Below, piece by piece: positions 6,976 through 14,409 of a stretch of 21,668 nucleotides of DNA. The first letter of the stretch is position 1, and every line of letters starts with the position of its first letter. A model generated the notes under the pieces. That model was not told the origin of the DNA. It did no database searches and saw nothing but the letters and a program-made list of their open reading frames with translations. Source of the DNA: JANNNX01 sp031398745. GTDB taxonomy: Bacteria > Actinomycetota > Acidimicrobiia > Acidimicrobiales > CADCSY01. The stretch lies in contig JANNNX010000013.1 of NCBI GenBank assembly GCA_031398745.1, forward strand, positions 1 to 21,668, given 5' to 3'. A program made the position numbers and the translations under genes.

Positions 6976-8363
6976 CGTCGGCCTCCCGATGCTCGGTGGG
7001 CGGCCAACGCCCGGTCGACGAGGGCCGGGGCCGCGCCCAGTGCCTGCGCCGGGTCGAGGGCCGCGTCGACCTGCTCGACCGACAGCACCTCGGCCACCAC
7101 CGGGTCGGCCAGCAGGGCCCGGCGTAGATCACCCTCGTACGCCCCGCCCAGGACCAGGGCCACCACGGCCTCGACCACCTCGTGGGCCCGGCGATGACCG
7201 AGCTGGGCACCCAGCGCCATTGCCACCTGCTCGGTGAGGGGGAGCCCACCCCGGGCCTCGAGGTTGGCCCGCATCCGATCGGCATCGACCTCGAGGTCGG
7301 CCAGCACCTCGGCCACGCGCTCGACCGCACCCCCGGTGAGGTCGACCAACTCGCCCAGCACCTGCCACTCGGCCTGCCAGCCGCCGGCCCCCCGCTCGTG
7401 CTCCTGCGCCATCGCTCCCAGCACCACCCCCACCAGACCGTGGGCCCGGCGGACGGCCGCCGACACCGACGCGCCCGCCACCGGGTTGCGCTTGTGGGGC
7501 ATCGCCGACGAGCCGCCCCGGCCGGGTGCGGCCGGCTCGGCCGCCTCCCCCAGCTCGGCCTGCATGAGCAGGGTCACGTCGAGCGCGATCTTGCCCATGA
7601 CCCCGGCGGCGACCCCCAGAGCGGTCGCGACCTCGGCCACCCGGGTGCGGTCGGTGTGCCACGGCAGCACCGGTTCGGCCAGACCCAGTTCGTCGGCCAG
7701 GGCGGCCACGACGGCCAGCCCCTCCGGGCCCGACCCCAACGACGACAGGGTCCCGGCGGCGCCGCCCAGCTCCACCGCCAGCCGCGCGTCGGCTACTCGC
7801 AGGCCGTCGGCGGCGGCGTCGGTAGCGATCAGCCAGCCGGCCGCCTTGAGACCGAAGGTGGTCGGGACGGCCGGTTGGAGCAGCGTCCGCCCGGTCATGA
7901 CCGTGGCCCGGTGGCGATCGGCCAACACCGCACACGCCGACGCCACCCGTTCGAGCCCGTCACCGAGCAGGGCGAGGCCCCGCCGGAGGACGAGCGAGGT
8001 GGCGGTGTCGAGCACGTCCTGGCTGGTGGCCCCCCAGTGGACCCAGCGGGCGGCGTCGCCTCCGACGGCCGCGGTGAGGGCCCGCACCAACGGGATCACC
8101 GGGTTGCCGGCGTCGACCGCGGCCCGTCCCAGCTCGCTCAGATCGAGGCCCAGGCCGTCTACGTCGGCGCAGCGGGCGCTGATCACCGAGGCGGCATCGG
8201 CCGGGATCAGCCCCACCCGAGCCTCGGCCCGGGCCAGGGCGGCCTCGAACTCGAGCATGGCTTCGAGCCAGGCCCGGTCGCCCACCGCGGCGTGCACCGC
8301 GGGGGTGGTGAAGATCGGCGTGAAGAAGCCCTCAGACGGCAAAGAAGACGGTTTCCCGTTCAC
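6972..8363 (-). CDS. pcaB: 3-carboxy-cis,cis-muconate cycloisomerase
   Basis: Fumarase/aspartase superfamily enzyme forming 4-carboxymuconolactone from 3-carboxymuconate. With GTG 8363 it has 463 residues, within the family range. Superfamily motifs are present: HWGATSQDVLDT at 109-120, GRTLLQPAVPTTFG at 158-171, and the signature GGSSAMPHKRNP at 283-294, whose Ser-rich mobile loop carries the catalytic serine. The start is uncertain: GTG 8363 lies inside the pcaG coding region (32-bp overlap) and has no clear Shine-Dalgarno sequence; TTG 8342 is an alternative. Translational coupling to pcaG would explain the weak site. Only the first few residues are affected. Confidence 0.94.
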   Translation of the reverse strand: MNGKPSSLPSEGFFTPIFTTPAVHAAVGDRAWLEAMLEFEAALARAEARVGLIPADAASVISARCADVDGLGLDLSELGRAAVDAGNPVIPLVRALTAAVGGDAARWVHWGATSQDVLDTATSLVLRRGLALLGDGLERVASACAVLADRHRATVMTGRTLLQPAVPTTFGLKAAGWLIATDAAADGLRVADARLAVELGGAAGTLSSLGSGPEGLAVVAALADELGLAEPVLPWHTDRTRVAEVATALGVAAGVMGKIALDVTLLMQAELGEAAEPAAPGRGGSSAMPHKRNPVAGASVSAAVRRAHGLVGVVLGAMAQEHERGAGGWQAEWQVLGELVDLTGGAVERVAEVLADLEVDADRMRANLEARGGLPLTEQVAMALGAQLGHRRAHEVVEAVVALVLGGAYEGDLRRALLADPVVAEVLSVEQVDAALDPAQALGAAPALVDRALAAHRASGGRR

Positions 8364-8892
8364 CTTGGAGGTGGATGTCGAAGGTCAGGATGCCCCCTGC
8401 GGCCACCGCGACCAAGGTCTGGCGGCGTGCGAGGTCCTCGATCCGGCCGAGCACCGGGTCGGCGGCGTTGGCCTCGCCCTCGTCGGGGAAGTACAGCCGG
8501 GTCGACAGGCGAGCCAGCAGGCCCCGGGAGAACACCGAGACGTTGAGGTGGGGCGCCTGGCTCCCGCCACCTGGGGCCGGCACCCGCCCAGGCTTGACGG
8601 TGCGGAACCGGTACCGGCCCTCGGCGTCGGTGGCGCTACGGCCGTAGCCCCGGAACGACGACGGCGCCGGGTCCTCGGGGTGGGCGTAGTGACCGTCGGC
8701 ATCGGCCTGCCACACCTCGACCAGGGCGTCGCCCACCGGCGCGTCGGCGCCGTCGAACACCCGGCCCTCGATCCGGAGGGCATCAGCCCGACCGGGGTCG
8801 ACGATCTCGGCGGCACCGGGCCACGGGAGGGCGAAGTGGAAGAACGGGCCGATCGTCTGCGACGGCGTGGGGCGGAGGAGTTGCTCGGGCAT
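8332..8892 (-). CDS. pcaG: Protocatechuate 3,4-dioxygenase alpha subunit
   Basis: Non-catalytic alpha subunit of the intradiol ring-cleaving dioxygenase. It is 186 residues, slightly shorter than typical. It begins with the conserved TPSQTIGPFFHFAL stretch (residues 9-22) that contributes to the active-site wall. The intradiol beta-sandwich core is present (IEGRVFDGADAPVGDALVEVWQAD, GRYRFRTVKPG). As expected for PcaG, the iron-ligand Tyr/His residues of the beta subunit are missing; APHLNVSVFSRGLLARL (113-129) stands where PcaH has HVHFSLFG. ATG 8892 follows the pcaH stop by one base. Confidence 0.96.
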   Translation of the reverse strand: MPEQLLRPTPSQTIGPFFHFALPWPGAAEIVDPGRADALRIEGRVFDGADAPVGDALVEVWQADADGHYAHPEDPAPSSFRGYGRSATDAEGRYRFRTVKPGRVPAPGGGSQAPHLNVSVFSRGLLARLSTRLYFPDEGEANAADPVLGRIEDLARRQTLVAVAAGGILTFDIHLQGERETVFFAV

Positions 8893-8893
8893 C

Positions 8894-9616
8894 TCAGTCG
8901 TCTCCCTCGGTCTCCATGGGGGTGGCCGCGCCGCCTCGCAGGACGATGTCCCAGCTGAAGCCGAGAGCCCACTCGGGCACAGTCGTGTCGAGGTCGAAGG
9001 CCGACACCAGCCGCTGGCGGTCGCCGGTGTCCGGCACCGAGTTGAAGATCGGGTCGTAGGCGAAGAGGGGGTCGTCGGGGAAGTACATCTGGGTCACCAA
9101 CCGGCTCACGAAGGCAGTGCCGAACAGCGAGAAATGGACGTGAGCCGGGCGCCAGGCGTTGGCGTGGTTCTGCCAGGTGTAGGCCCCGGGACGGATGGTG
9201 ACGAAGCGGTAGCGACCCTCGTCGTCGGTCAGGCAACGCCCGGCTCCGGAGAAGTTGGGGTCGAGCACGGCCGAGGTCTGGTCGACCTCGTGTCGGTACC
9301 GGCCACCCGCGTTGGCCTGCCAGATCTCGATCAGCTGGCCCCGCAGGGGACGGCCGTCCCCGTCGAGCACCCGCCCGCTGAGCACGATCCGCTGGCCGAT
9401 GGGCTCCCCGTCGTGCTGCCGAGTCAGGTCGTGGTCGGTGGGGCCCACCGCCTCGTGGCCATAGACCGGGCCGGTCCTCTCCGACAGCGTCTCGGGGATC
9501 GACACCAACGGCCGGGTCGGCGCCCGCAACGAAGTCGACCGGTAAGCCGGGCTGTCGTTCGGCGGGTCGACGTCGACCAACGGGTAGCGGCGCTGGACGT
9601 CGGCGGGTTCGGACAT
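8894..9616 (-). CDS. pcaH: Protocatechuate 3,4-dioxygenase beta subunit
   Basis: Fe(III) intradiol dioxygenase subunit that cleaves protocatechuate to 3-carboxy-cis,cis-muconate. It is 240 residues from ATG 9616. The four iron ligands known from Pseudomonas PcaH (Tyr108, Tyr147, His160, His162) are all present at Tyr107 (GGRYRHEVDQ), Tyr146 (GAYTWQNH), His159 and His161 (RPAHVHFSLFG), with the conserved Arg156. The start has two options, GTG 9619 or ATG 9616; GGAGG lies 5 nt before the ATG, which also overlaps the stop of the CoA-transferase B gene as TGATG, so I choose the ATG. The lid region DPNFSGAGR is intact. Confidence 0.97.
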   Translation of the reverse strand: MSEPADVQRRYPLVDVDPPNDSPAYRSTSLRAPTRPLVSIPETLSERTGPVYGHEAVGPTDHDLTRQHDGEPIGQRIVLSGRVLDGDGRPLRGQLIEIWQANAGGRYRHEVDQTSAVLDPNFSGAGRCLTDDEGRYRFVTIRPGAYTWQNHANAWRPAHVHFSLFGTAFVSRLVTQMYFPDDPLFAYDPIFNSVPDTGDRQRLVSAFDLDTTVPEWALGFSWDIVLRGGAATPMETEGDD

Positions 9617-10380
9617 CACGACCTCCGGGTGAGGGTGGCGTCGAGCGCTCGGAGGCGCTCGAGCTCGATGGCTGAGGGCGGATCGGTGCGGGCGAGGGTG
9701 GCGGCCACGGCCAGCGGCCAGCCGGTGGCGGCGACCACTTGATCGACCTCGACCCCGGGGTGCAGGTGGGTCAGGGTCAGCTCGCAGGTCTCGGGGTCGG
9801 GGCGCAGCACGCCGAGGTCGGTGATGACCTGGACCGGGCCGGCGCCCGTGAGCCCGAGCCGGGCCCGATCACCGGGTCCGGCGCCGTGGCCCACCGAGGT
9901 CACGAAGTCGAGCCGCTCGACGAAGGTCCGGGGGCTCTGGCGACACACGATCACCAGCTCCCGGCAGGAGGCCGCGATCTCGGGGGCTCCGCCCGCCCCC
10001 GGGAGGCGGACCGAAGGCGCGTCGTAGTCGCCGATGACGGTCGAGTTGAGGTTGCCGAACCGGTCGAGCTGGGCGGCGCCGAGGAACCCCACGTCGATCC
10101 GGCCGGCCTGGAGCCAGTAGTTGAAGATCTCGGGCACCGACACCAACGCGTCGGCCGTCTCGGCCAACTCACCGTCGCCGATCGAGAGCGGGAGGCGGGT
10201 CGGCTTGGCTCCGATGGCTCCCGACTCGTAGACCAGGACCAGCTGGGGAGAGTGGGTCGCCCGAGCGAGGTTGGCGGCACGCGACGGGAGCCCGATGCCG
10301 ACGAAGCACACCGCTCGCCCGGCCAAGGCCCGCGACGCGGCCACCGTCATCATCTCGTCCGCACTGGGCTCGGGGGTCAT
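9616..10380 (-). CDS. catJ: 3-oxoadipate CoA-transferase subunit B (CatJ/GctB type)
   Basis: Beta subunit of a family I CoA-transferase, most likely activating 3-oxoadipate with succinyl-CoA given its operon. It is 254 residues from ATG 10380, which overlaps the subunit A stop as ATGA and has GGAG just upstream. The catalytic Glu is visible as Glu52 in LVYESGAIG, matching the glutaconate CoA-transferase beta subunit. Other family marks are CFVGIGLPSRAANLA and VGFLGAAQLDRFGNLNST. The protein is longer than PcaJ of Pseudomonas and resembles the CatJ/GctB/IpdB branch. An IpdAB-like or glutaconate activity cannot be excluded from sequence, but pcaHGBDC directly downstream favours 3-oxoadipate. 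Confidence 0.88.
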   Translation of the reverse strand: MTPEPSADEMMTVAASRALAGRAVCFVGIGLPSRAANLARATHSPQLVLVYESGAIGAKPTRLPLSIGDGELAETADALVSVPEIFNYWLQAGRIDVGFLGAAQLDRFGNLNSTVIGDYDAPSVRLPGAGGAPEIAASCRELVIVCRQSPRTFVERLDFVTSVGHGAGPGDRARLGLTGAGPVQVITDLGVLRPDPETCELTLTHLHPGVEVDQVVAATGWPLAVAATLARTDPPSAIELERLRALDATLTRRS

Positions 10381-11198
10381 CCCAGCTCCTCCCGCCGGGC
10401 CCGCACGTTCTCGTCGAGCCAGGCCTCGAAGCGGTCGCGGTCGCGGCTGACCGCGTCCCACGCCTCGTAGGCGGCGTTGTCGCGCTCGGAATAGCCGTGG
10501 GCGTAGGACGGGTGGGCCCCGCCCGGCACCTCGGCCACCGCGGTGACCACCCAGTTCGGGAGCACGACCGCTCCGGGGCGGGGCTCGAGGTGTTCGACCA
10601 CCTCCTCCACCGTGACCAGCGAGCGCGACGCGGCCAGCACCGCCTCCTTCTGGATGCCGACGATGCCCCACAGCGCGACGTTGCCCTGCCGATCCGCCTG
10701 CTGGGCGTGGATCACGGTGACGTCGGGGCGCAGGGCAGCCACCGCGGTGAGCGCCTCCCCAGTGAACGGGCAGATGATCGGGGCGATGGTGGGCGTGTGG
10801 CGGGCCAGGTCGGTCCCGGTGTAGCCCCGCATCACCGCGAAGGGCAGGCCCGAAGCCCCGGCCACGTAGCGGTTGGCCATGCCGGCGTGGCTGTGCTCCT
10901 CGATCTCGAGGGGGCGGGGCCAGCCCCGCTCGACCGCGTCACGGAAGCGGTGGAGGGAGCCGACCCCCGGGTTGCCGCCCCACGAGAAGACCAGCTTGGC
11001 GGCCACGCCGGCCCCGATGAGCTGGTCGTAGACCAGGTCGGGGGTCATGCGGACCAGGGTCAGGTCGCGCCGGCCCTGGCGGATGACCTCGTGGGCGGCG
11101 GCGAAGGGGATCAGGTGCGTGAAGCCCTCGAAGGCGACCGTCTCCCCGTCATGGATGAGCTCGCCGATGCCCTCGGCCAGGCTCACGATGTCGGCCAC
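10377..11198 (-). CDS. catI: 3-oxoadipate CoA-transferase subunit A (CatI/GctA type)
   Basis: Alpha subunit partner of the downstream B subunit, 273 residues from GTG 11198. The family N-terminus is recognisable (SLAEGIGELIHDGETVAFEG), as are FSWGGNPGVGSLHRFRDAVERG, NRYVAGASGLPFAVMRGYTGTDL and the late HAQQADRQGNVALWG strand-turn motif. The length fits the CatI/GctA branch rather than the shorter PcaI. The GTG begins 15 nt downstream of the DinB-like gene's stop, with only a weak purine-rich tract (CCGGGG) before it. Start and stop spacing place it in the operon between the DinB-like gene and subunit B. Confidence 0.88.
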   Translation of the reverse strand: MADIVSLAEGIGELIHDGETVAFEGFTHLIPFAAAHEVIRQGRRDLTLVRMTPDLVYDQLIGAGVAAKLVFSWGGNPGVGSLHRFRDAVERGWPRPLEIEEHSHAGMANRYVAGASGLPFAVMRGYTGTDLARHTPTIAPIICPFTGEALTAVAALRPDVTVIHAQQADRQGNVALWGIVGIQKEAVLAASRSLVTVEEVVEHLEPRPGAVVLPNWVVTAVAEVPGGAHPSYAHGYSERDNAAYEAWDAVSRDRDRFEAWLDENVRARREELG

Positions 11199-11213
11199 CC
11201 CGGTGATCGATCG

Positions 11214-11744
11214 TCAGGACCCGGCGGCGAGATCGGGCAACGGCTCGGTCCGGAGCTGGTCGAGCTGATCGGCGTGCTGTTCGAGGTGCCCGACCACGAA
11301 CTCGTCGAGCATGCGGTGCAGATCCATGTCGCCCAGCGACTGGTGGCGACCGACTCGGGTCCAGTCGGCGTCGGTCACCTCGCCGTCGAGCCACCGCCGC
11401 CAGCGTTCGATCTCCCGATCACAGGCCGCGAACAGGTCCTCGGGATCGTCGTGACGGCGAGCAGCGATGGCCTCGATCCGCCCCTCGTTCGACTTCACCC
11501 GACCGAAGGGCACCGGCTCGTCGCTCGCCGCGGTCACCACCACCCCCACCACCTCGCCCCACCAGTAGCCGAGGATCTCCGCCAGGTGGGACCAGACCTG
11601 CCCGGCATCCCATTGCTCGCCGGTGGCTTGGTCGGGGATGGTGTAGCCCGAGGGCTTGCCCTGGGCCAGGTGGTCGCGCAGCCGGGCCTCGACGGCGTCG
11701 AGCCGGGTCAGCATCTCGTGCTGCATCTCCGAAGGGGTCGCCAT
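11214..11744 (-). CDS. DinB-like / mycothiol-dependent isomerase superfamily protein
   Basis: A 176-residue four-helix-bundle protein of the DinB superfamily. The metal-binding His triad typical of the fold can be assigned to His53 (QVWSHLAEILGYWW) and His153/His157 (VVGHLEQHADQLDQL). In actinobacteria this superfamily includes mycothiol-dependent enzymes such as maleylpyruvate isomerase, but no exact activity can be assigned. It is the first gene of the pca operon: its stop lies 15 nt before the CoA-transferase A start. ATG 11744 is preceded by AGGGTG, which can serve either as a weak ribosome binding site or as part of a TAGGGT -10 box for a leaderless transcript. Confidence 0.78.
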   Translation of the reverse strand: MATPSEMQHEMLTRLDAVEARLRDHLAQGKPSGYTIPDQATGEQWDAGQVWSHLAEILGYWWGEVVGVVVTAASDEPVPFGRVKSNEGRIEAIAARRHDDPEDLFAACDREIERWRRWLDGEVTDADWTRVGRHQSLGDMDLHRMLDEFVVGHLEQHADQLDQLRTEPLPDLAAGS

Positions 11745-11750
11745 GTCGGC

Positions 11751-11756
11751 ACCCTA
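11751..11756 (-). promoter_or_regulatory. Candidate -10 box (TAGGGT) of the pca operon
   Basis: On the minus strand TAGGGT ends 6 nt before the ATG at 11744, a spacing seen in leaderless actinobacterial transcripts. No -35 hexamer is evident, and the same bases could act as a Shine-Dalgarno sequence. Confidence 0.3.
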
Positions 11757-11807
11757 CGGCAGCCCGCGATGGCCCGGCGATCCCCTACGCCGCTGTCCGG
11801 GTTGCCC

Positions 11808-11833
11808 TCAAGCGGTACCCGCTGAATGCCGAT
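11808..11833 (+). promoter_or_regulatory. Sigma-28 (FliA)-like promoter
   Basis: TCAAG (11808-11812), a 15-bp spacer and GCCGAT (11828-11833) match the motility sigma factor consensus, in which GCCGAT(A) is the distinctive -10 element. It lies 56 bp before the ATG of the diguanylate cyclase. The spacer holds a short inverted repeat AGCGG/CCGCT (11811-11823). Confidence 0.5.
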
Positions 11834-11889
11834 CGTTCTGGACACGGGGGGCCGTCGGCTCCCCCAGGACTCGACCCGGGAGGTGCTCG

Positions 11890-13143
11890 ATGGACAAGAC
11901 CGACGCGGCCCCCTCCCAGGGAGCCCAGGCGGCCGCATTCGCGGTGCGGACCCTGGGGGTCTCGCTGGCCGCGCTGGGCGTCGCCCTGGTGCTGGCTCGC
12001 GTCGTGCTCCAGCACGACGTCGCCGTGACCCACGACCTGACGGTGGCCGCGCTCTTCTCCTTGTCCGCCGGCGTCCTGGTCACTCTCTTCATCACCCGGC
12101 CGGTGGCGGCCGTGATCAAGCAACAGGAGGAGGTCGTGGCCCATCGGGAGCAGGAGCTGCTGGGCCAGGCCCGGCGCCAGGAGCTCGACGGTCGGCTGTC
12201 GCGAGCGTTGGAGATGGCCGACACCGAGGACGACGCGATCGTCGTCGTCGGTCGGGCCATGGCCCGGGTGACGACGGCGCCAGCCGAGCTGCTGCTGGCC
12301 GACTCGAGCAAGGCCCACCTCGTCCGGGCCAGCGAGACCGGGCCCGACGACCTCGGTCCGGGGTGCGGGGTCGCTTCGCCCGGCAAGTGCGCGGCGGTGC
12401 GCCGGGGCCAGACCATGGTCTTCGAGAGCGGTGCCGACCTCGACGCCTGCCCCCATCTGCGGGGCCGACCTGATGGCGCCTGCTCGGCGGTGTGCGTTCC
12501 GGTGACCATCCTCGGCCAGGCCGTCGGCGTGCTCCACACCACCGGCCCCGAGGGCGAGCCCCCCGACGCCCGCACCATCGCGGGCCTGGAGACGATCGCC
12601 ACCCAGCTCAGTGCCCGGGTAGGGATGATCAGGGCCCTCGCCCGCTCCGAGGTACAGGCCTCGACCGACCCGCTTACCGGCCTGCTGAACCGGCGCAGCC
12701 TCGACGACCAGGTCGGTCGGATCCTGGCCGAGGGCCGCTCCTACGCGGTGGCCATGGCCGACCTCGACCACTTCAAGCAGCTCAACGACATGCACGGCCA
12801 CGACACCGGCGACCGGGCCCTGCGCGTCTTCGCTGCCACCGTGCGGGGTGTGGTGCGACCGGGTGACCTCGTCTCCCGCCACGGCGGCGAGGAGTTCCTG
12901 ATCGTCTTCCCCGACTCCACCGCCGAGGGCGCGGCCGGCGTCGCCGAGCGGGTGCGCGAGGCCCTTGCTCTGGCCCTCACCGACGGCGCCCACCCGGTGT
13001 TCACCGCCAGCTTCGGTGTGGCCGACGATCGCTTCGGCCCGTCGTTCCCCGACGTGGTCTCCGCCGCCGACACCGCCCTCATGGCCTCCAAGCGCGAGGG
13101 CCGCAACCGGGTCACCGCCGCCACCCGGCTGACCGCGGTCTGA
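11890..13143 (+). CDS. Membrane GAF-GGDEF diguanylate cyclase
   Basis: A 417-residue protein predicted to make cyclic di-GMP from two GTP. Two membrane helices (about 17-39 and 50-75) form a short N-terminal hairpin anchor, followed by a charged helical linker (77-105). A GAF domain (about 112-248) carries five Cys (159, 167, 187, 198, 202) in a CSAVCVPV-type context. The C-terminal GGDEF domain starts at DPLTGLLNRR (260-269), contains DLDHFKQLND and has an intact catalytic GGEEF at 332-336. The inhibitory site RPGD (323-326) is spaced exactly as in product-inhibited cyclases. The start is ATG 11890 with GGAGG 6 nt upstream (11879-11883); the frame extends further upstream but without a start context. 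No EAL domain is present. Confidence 0.93.
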   Translation: MDKTDAAPSQGAQAAAFAVRTLGVSLAALGVALVLARVVLQHDVAVTHDLTVAALFSLSAGVLVTLFITRPVAAVIKQQEEVVAHREQELLGQARRQELDGRLSRALEMADTEDDAIVVVGRAMARVTTAPAELLLADSSKAHLVRASETGPDDLGPGCGVASPGKCAAVRRGQTMVFESGADLDACPHLRGRPDGACSAVCVPVTILGQAVGVLHTTGPEGEPPDARTIAGLETIATQLSARVGMIRALARSEVQASTDPLTGLLNRRSLDDQVGRILAEGRSYAVAMADLDHFKQLNDMHGHDTGDRALRVFAATVRGVVRPGDLVSRHGGEEFLIVFPDSTAEGAAGVAERVREALALALTDGAHPVFTASFGVADDRFGPSFPDVVSAADTALMASKREGRNRVTAATRLTAV

Positions 13144-13147
13144 AGCA

Positions 13148-13175
13148 GCCTGCCGGGAGCGACGACCGGCAAGGC
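13148..13175 (+). terminator. Hairpin after diguanylate cyclase gene
   Basis: GCCTGCCGG (13148-13156) pairs with CCGGCAAGGC (13166-13175) with a single bulged base and a 9-nt loop, directly after the stop codon. It probably ends the cyclase transcript; no T-tract. Confidence 0.5.
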
Positions 13176-13177
13176 TC

Positions 13178-13208
13178 GTTGATCAACTCAACGATTGGCG
13201 GATACCGT
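13178..13208 (+). promoter_or_regulatory. Candidate promoter with palindrome before LLM gene
   Basis: TTGATC (13179-13184) and TACCGT (13203-13208) are 18 bp apart and fit a housekeeping promoter. The -35 box is embedded in the perfect palindrome GTTGATCAAC (13178-13187), which is nested in a longer CGTTGA/TCAACG inverted repeat (13177-13193). This suggests regulator binding over the -35 region. Confidence 0.35.
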
Positions 13209-13259
13209 CGGTGCCGTTGCACCGGGGCACGCCCGCTCCGGCCAGAGCCCGGGGGAACC

Positions 13260-14330
13260 ATGCGCCTGAGTACCTTCGCCGTCCCGCACTCGTCGGGGCC
13301 CGACCACGACATCGAGGTCATCGACGCCGTCATCGAGCGCTCGCTGCGGGCCGACGAGGGCGGGTTCGCCGGCGTGTACCTGCCCGAGCACCACTTCACC
13401 AGCTACGCGCCGTACTCCAGCAACTTCATGCTGGCCTCGTACCTCGCCCCCCAGTTCCGCCAGGCTCACCTCGGCCTATCGGTGGCGGTGGTCGGGCTGC
13501 ACCACCCTGCTCGCCTGGCCGAGCAGGCCAACCTTCTCGACGTGCTCACCCGGGGACGATTCGTCCTCGGCCTCGGGACCGGTGGCATCCACATGGAGTC
13601 GCTCGGCTTCGGCCTCGAAGCCGAGGAGATGGGGCCCCAGTTCGACAAGAACTTCGAGGTCGTCGAGCAGCTGTGGGCCAAGGAGTTCGACGACGAGCCC
13701 GTGACCTTCGACGTGGGCCATTACCGGGGGACCCTCCACCAGCGCATCATGCCGACCTCGTACCGGCGGCCCCACCCCATCGTGAAGCTGGCCACCTTCC
13801 ACGAGGACCGGCTGCTGCGGGCCGCAGCCAAGGGCTGGGCCGTCTTCACCACACCCCAGATGATGGCCACCTACCGCGACGCGCTGGCGGCCGCCGGCCA
13901 CGACGAGGCCACCACCGAAATTGCCCTCCGGTGGAGCTGCGTCGGAGGCTCGATCCACGTGGCCGAGACCGACCAGCAGGCGTACCAGGAGGTGGCCGAG
14001 GGAAACCGGCTCCGGGCCGAGGGCGGCCGGCTGGCCACCATCGGCAAGCCCCACTTCGGCATGCCCAACCCGTGGCCGATCGATCCCACCTCGGCAGCAC
14101 CGGTGCTGCCGCCACGGGCCGCGCCCGATTCGCCCGAGGGCATCAACGCCGTGCTCCACGGGAGCCCCGAGACGGTCATCGCCAAGCTCAAGGAGCTCGA
14201 GGCGCTCTCCGGCGCCCGCGAGGCGGTCTTCGAGTTCGACTGGGGCATCAACACCCCCGAGCGCCGGGCTGCCATCGACCGGTCGCTCCAGCTCCTCATC
14301 GACGAGGTGCTTCCCCACTTCGCCGCCTGA
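13260..14330 (+). CDS. LLM-class flavin-dependent oxidoreductase (copy 1)
   Basis: Luciferase-like monooxygenase family (TIM-barrel, reduced FMN or F420 dependent), 356 residues from ATG 13260. The N-terminal strand MRLSTFAVPHSS, the LPEHHF motif at 41-46, the HHPARLAEQANLLDVLTRGR stretch and the Gly-rich LGLGTGGIHMESLG loop are family hallmarks. It is a paralogue of the two LLM proteins at 17886 and 20784 but is clearly more divergent and not paired with a binding protein. The frame extends upstream to 13179, but those residues lack family similarity, so I use the ATG before MRLSTF with GGGG just upstream. Substrate unknown. Confidence 0.9.
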   Translation: MRLSTFAVPHSSGPDHDIEVIDAVIERSLRADEGGFAGVYLPEHHFTSYAPYSSNFMLASYLAPQFRQAHLGLSVAVVGLHHPARLAEQANLLDVLTRGRFVLGLGTGGIHMESLGFGLEAEEMGPQFDKNFEVVEQLWAKEFDDEPVTFDVGHYRGTLHQRIMPTSYRRPHPIVKLATFHEDRLLRAAAKGWAVFTTPQMMATYRDALAAAGHDEATTEIALRWSCVGGSIHVAETDQQAYQEVAEGNRLRAEGGRLATIGKPHFGMPNPWPIDPTSAAPVLPPRAAPDSPEGINAVLHGSPETVIAKLKELEALSGAREAVFEFDWGINTPERRAAIDRSLQLLIDEVLPHFAA

Positions 14331-14359
14331 GGGCGGTGGGACGGGCCCCGGCGAGCGGG

Positions 14360-14365
14360 TAGCGT
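14360..14365 (+). promoter_or_regulatory. Candidate -10 box of the leu leader transcript
   Basis: TAGCGT ends 8 nt before the leader-peptide ATG at 14374, so transcription would start at or within a base or two of that ATG, giving a leaderless leader peptide. No strong -35 element is visible. Confidence 0.4.
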
Positions 14366-14373
14366 GGGTGCCA

Positions 14374-14409
14374 ATGCCCAACCACAGCACCCTCCTCCTG
14401 CTGATGTAG
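14374..14409 (+). CDS. leuA leader peptide MPNHSTLLLLM
   Basis: An 11-codon frame ending in TAG, with four consecutive leucine codons (CTC CTC CTG CTG) directly before the last Met and the stop. Its stop codon's last base is the first base of a 10-bp hairpin, and leuA begins 102 nt downstream. Leucine-rich leader peptides controlling leuA by ribosome-mediated attenuation are known in Actinobacteria; the composition and position here fit that type well. Confidence 0.8.
   Translation: MPNHSTLLLLM

Noticed and set aside
13179..13259. N-terminal extension of LLM copy 1 to 13179
   Set aside because: The 27 extra residues are Arg/Cys-rich without family similarity and cover the promoter-like sequence; paralogues start at the equivalent of ATG 13260.
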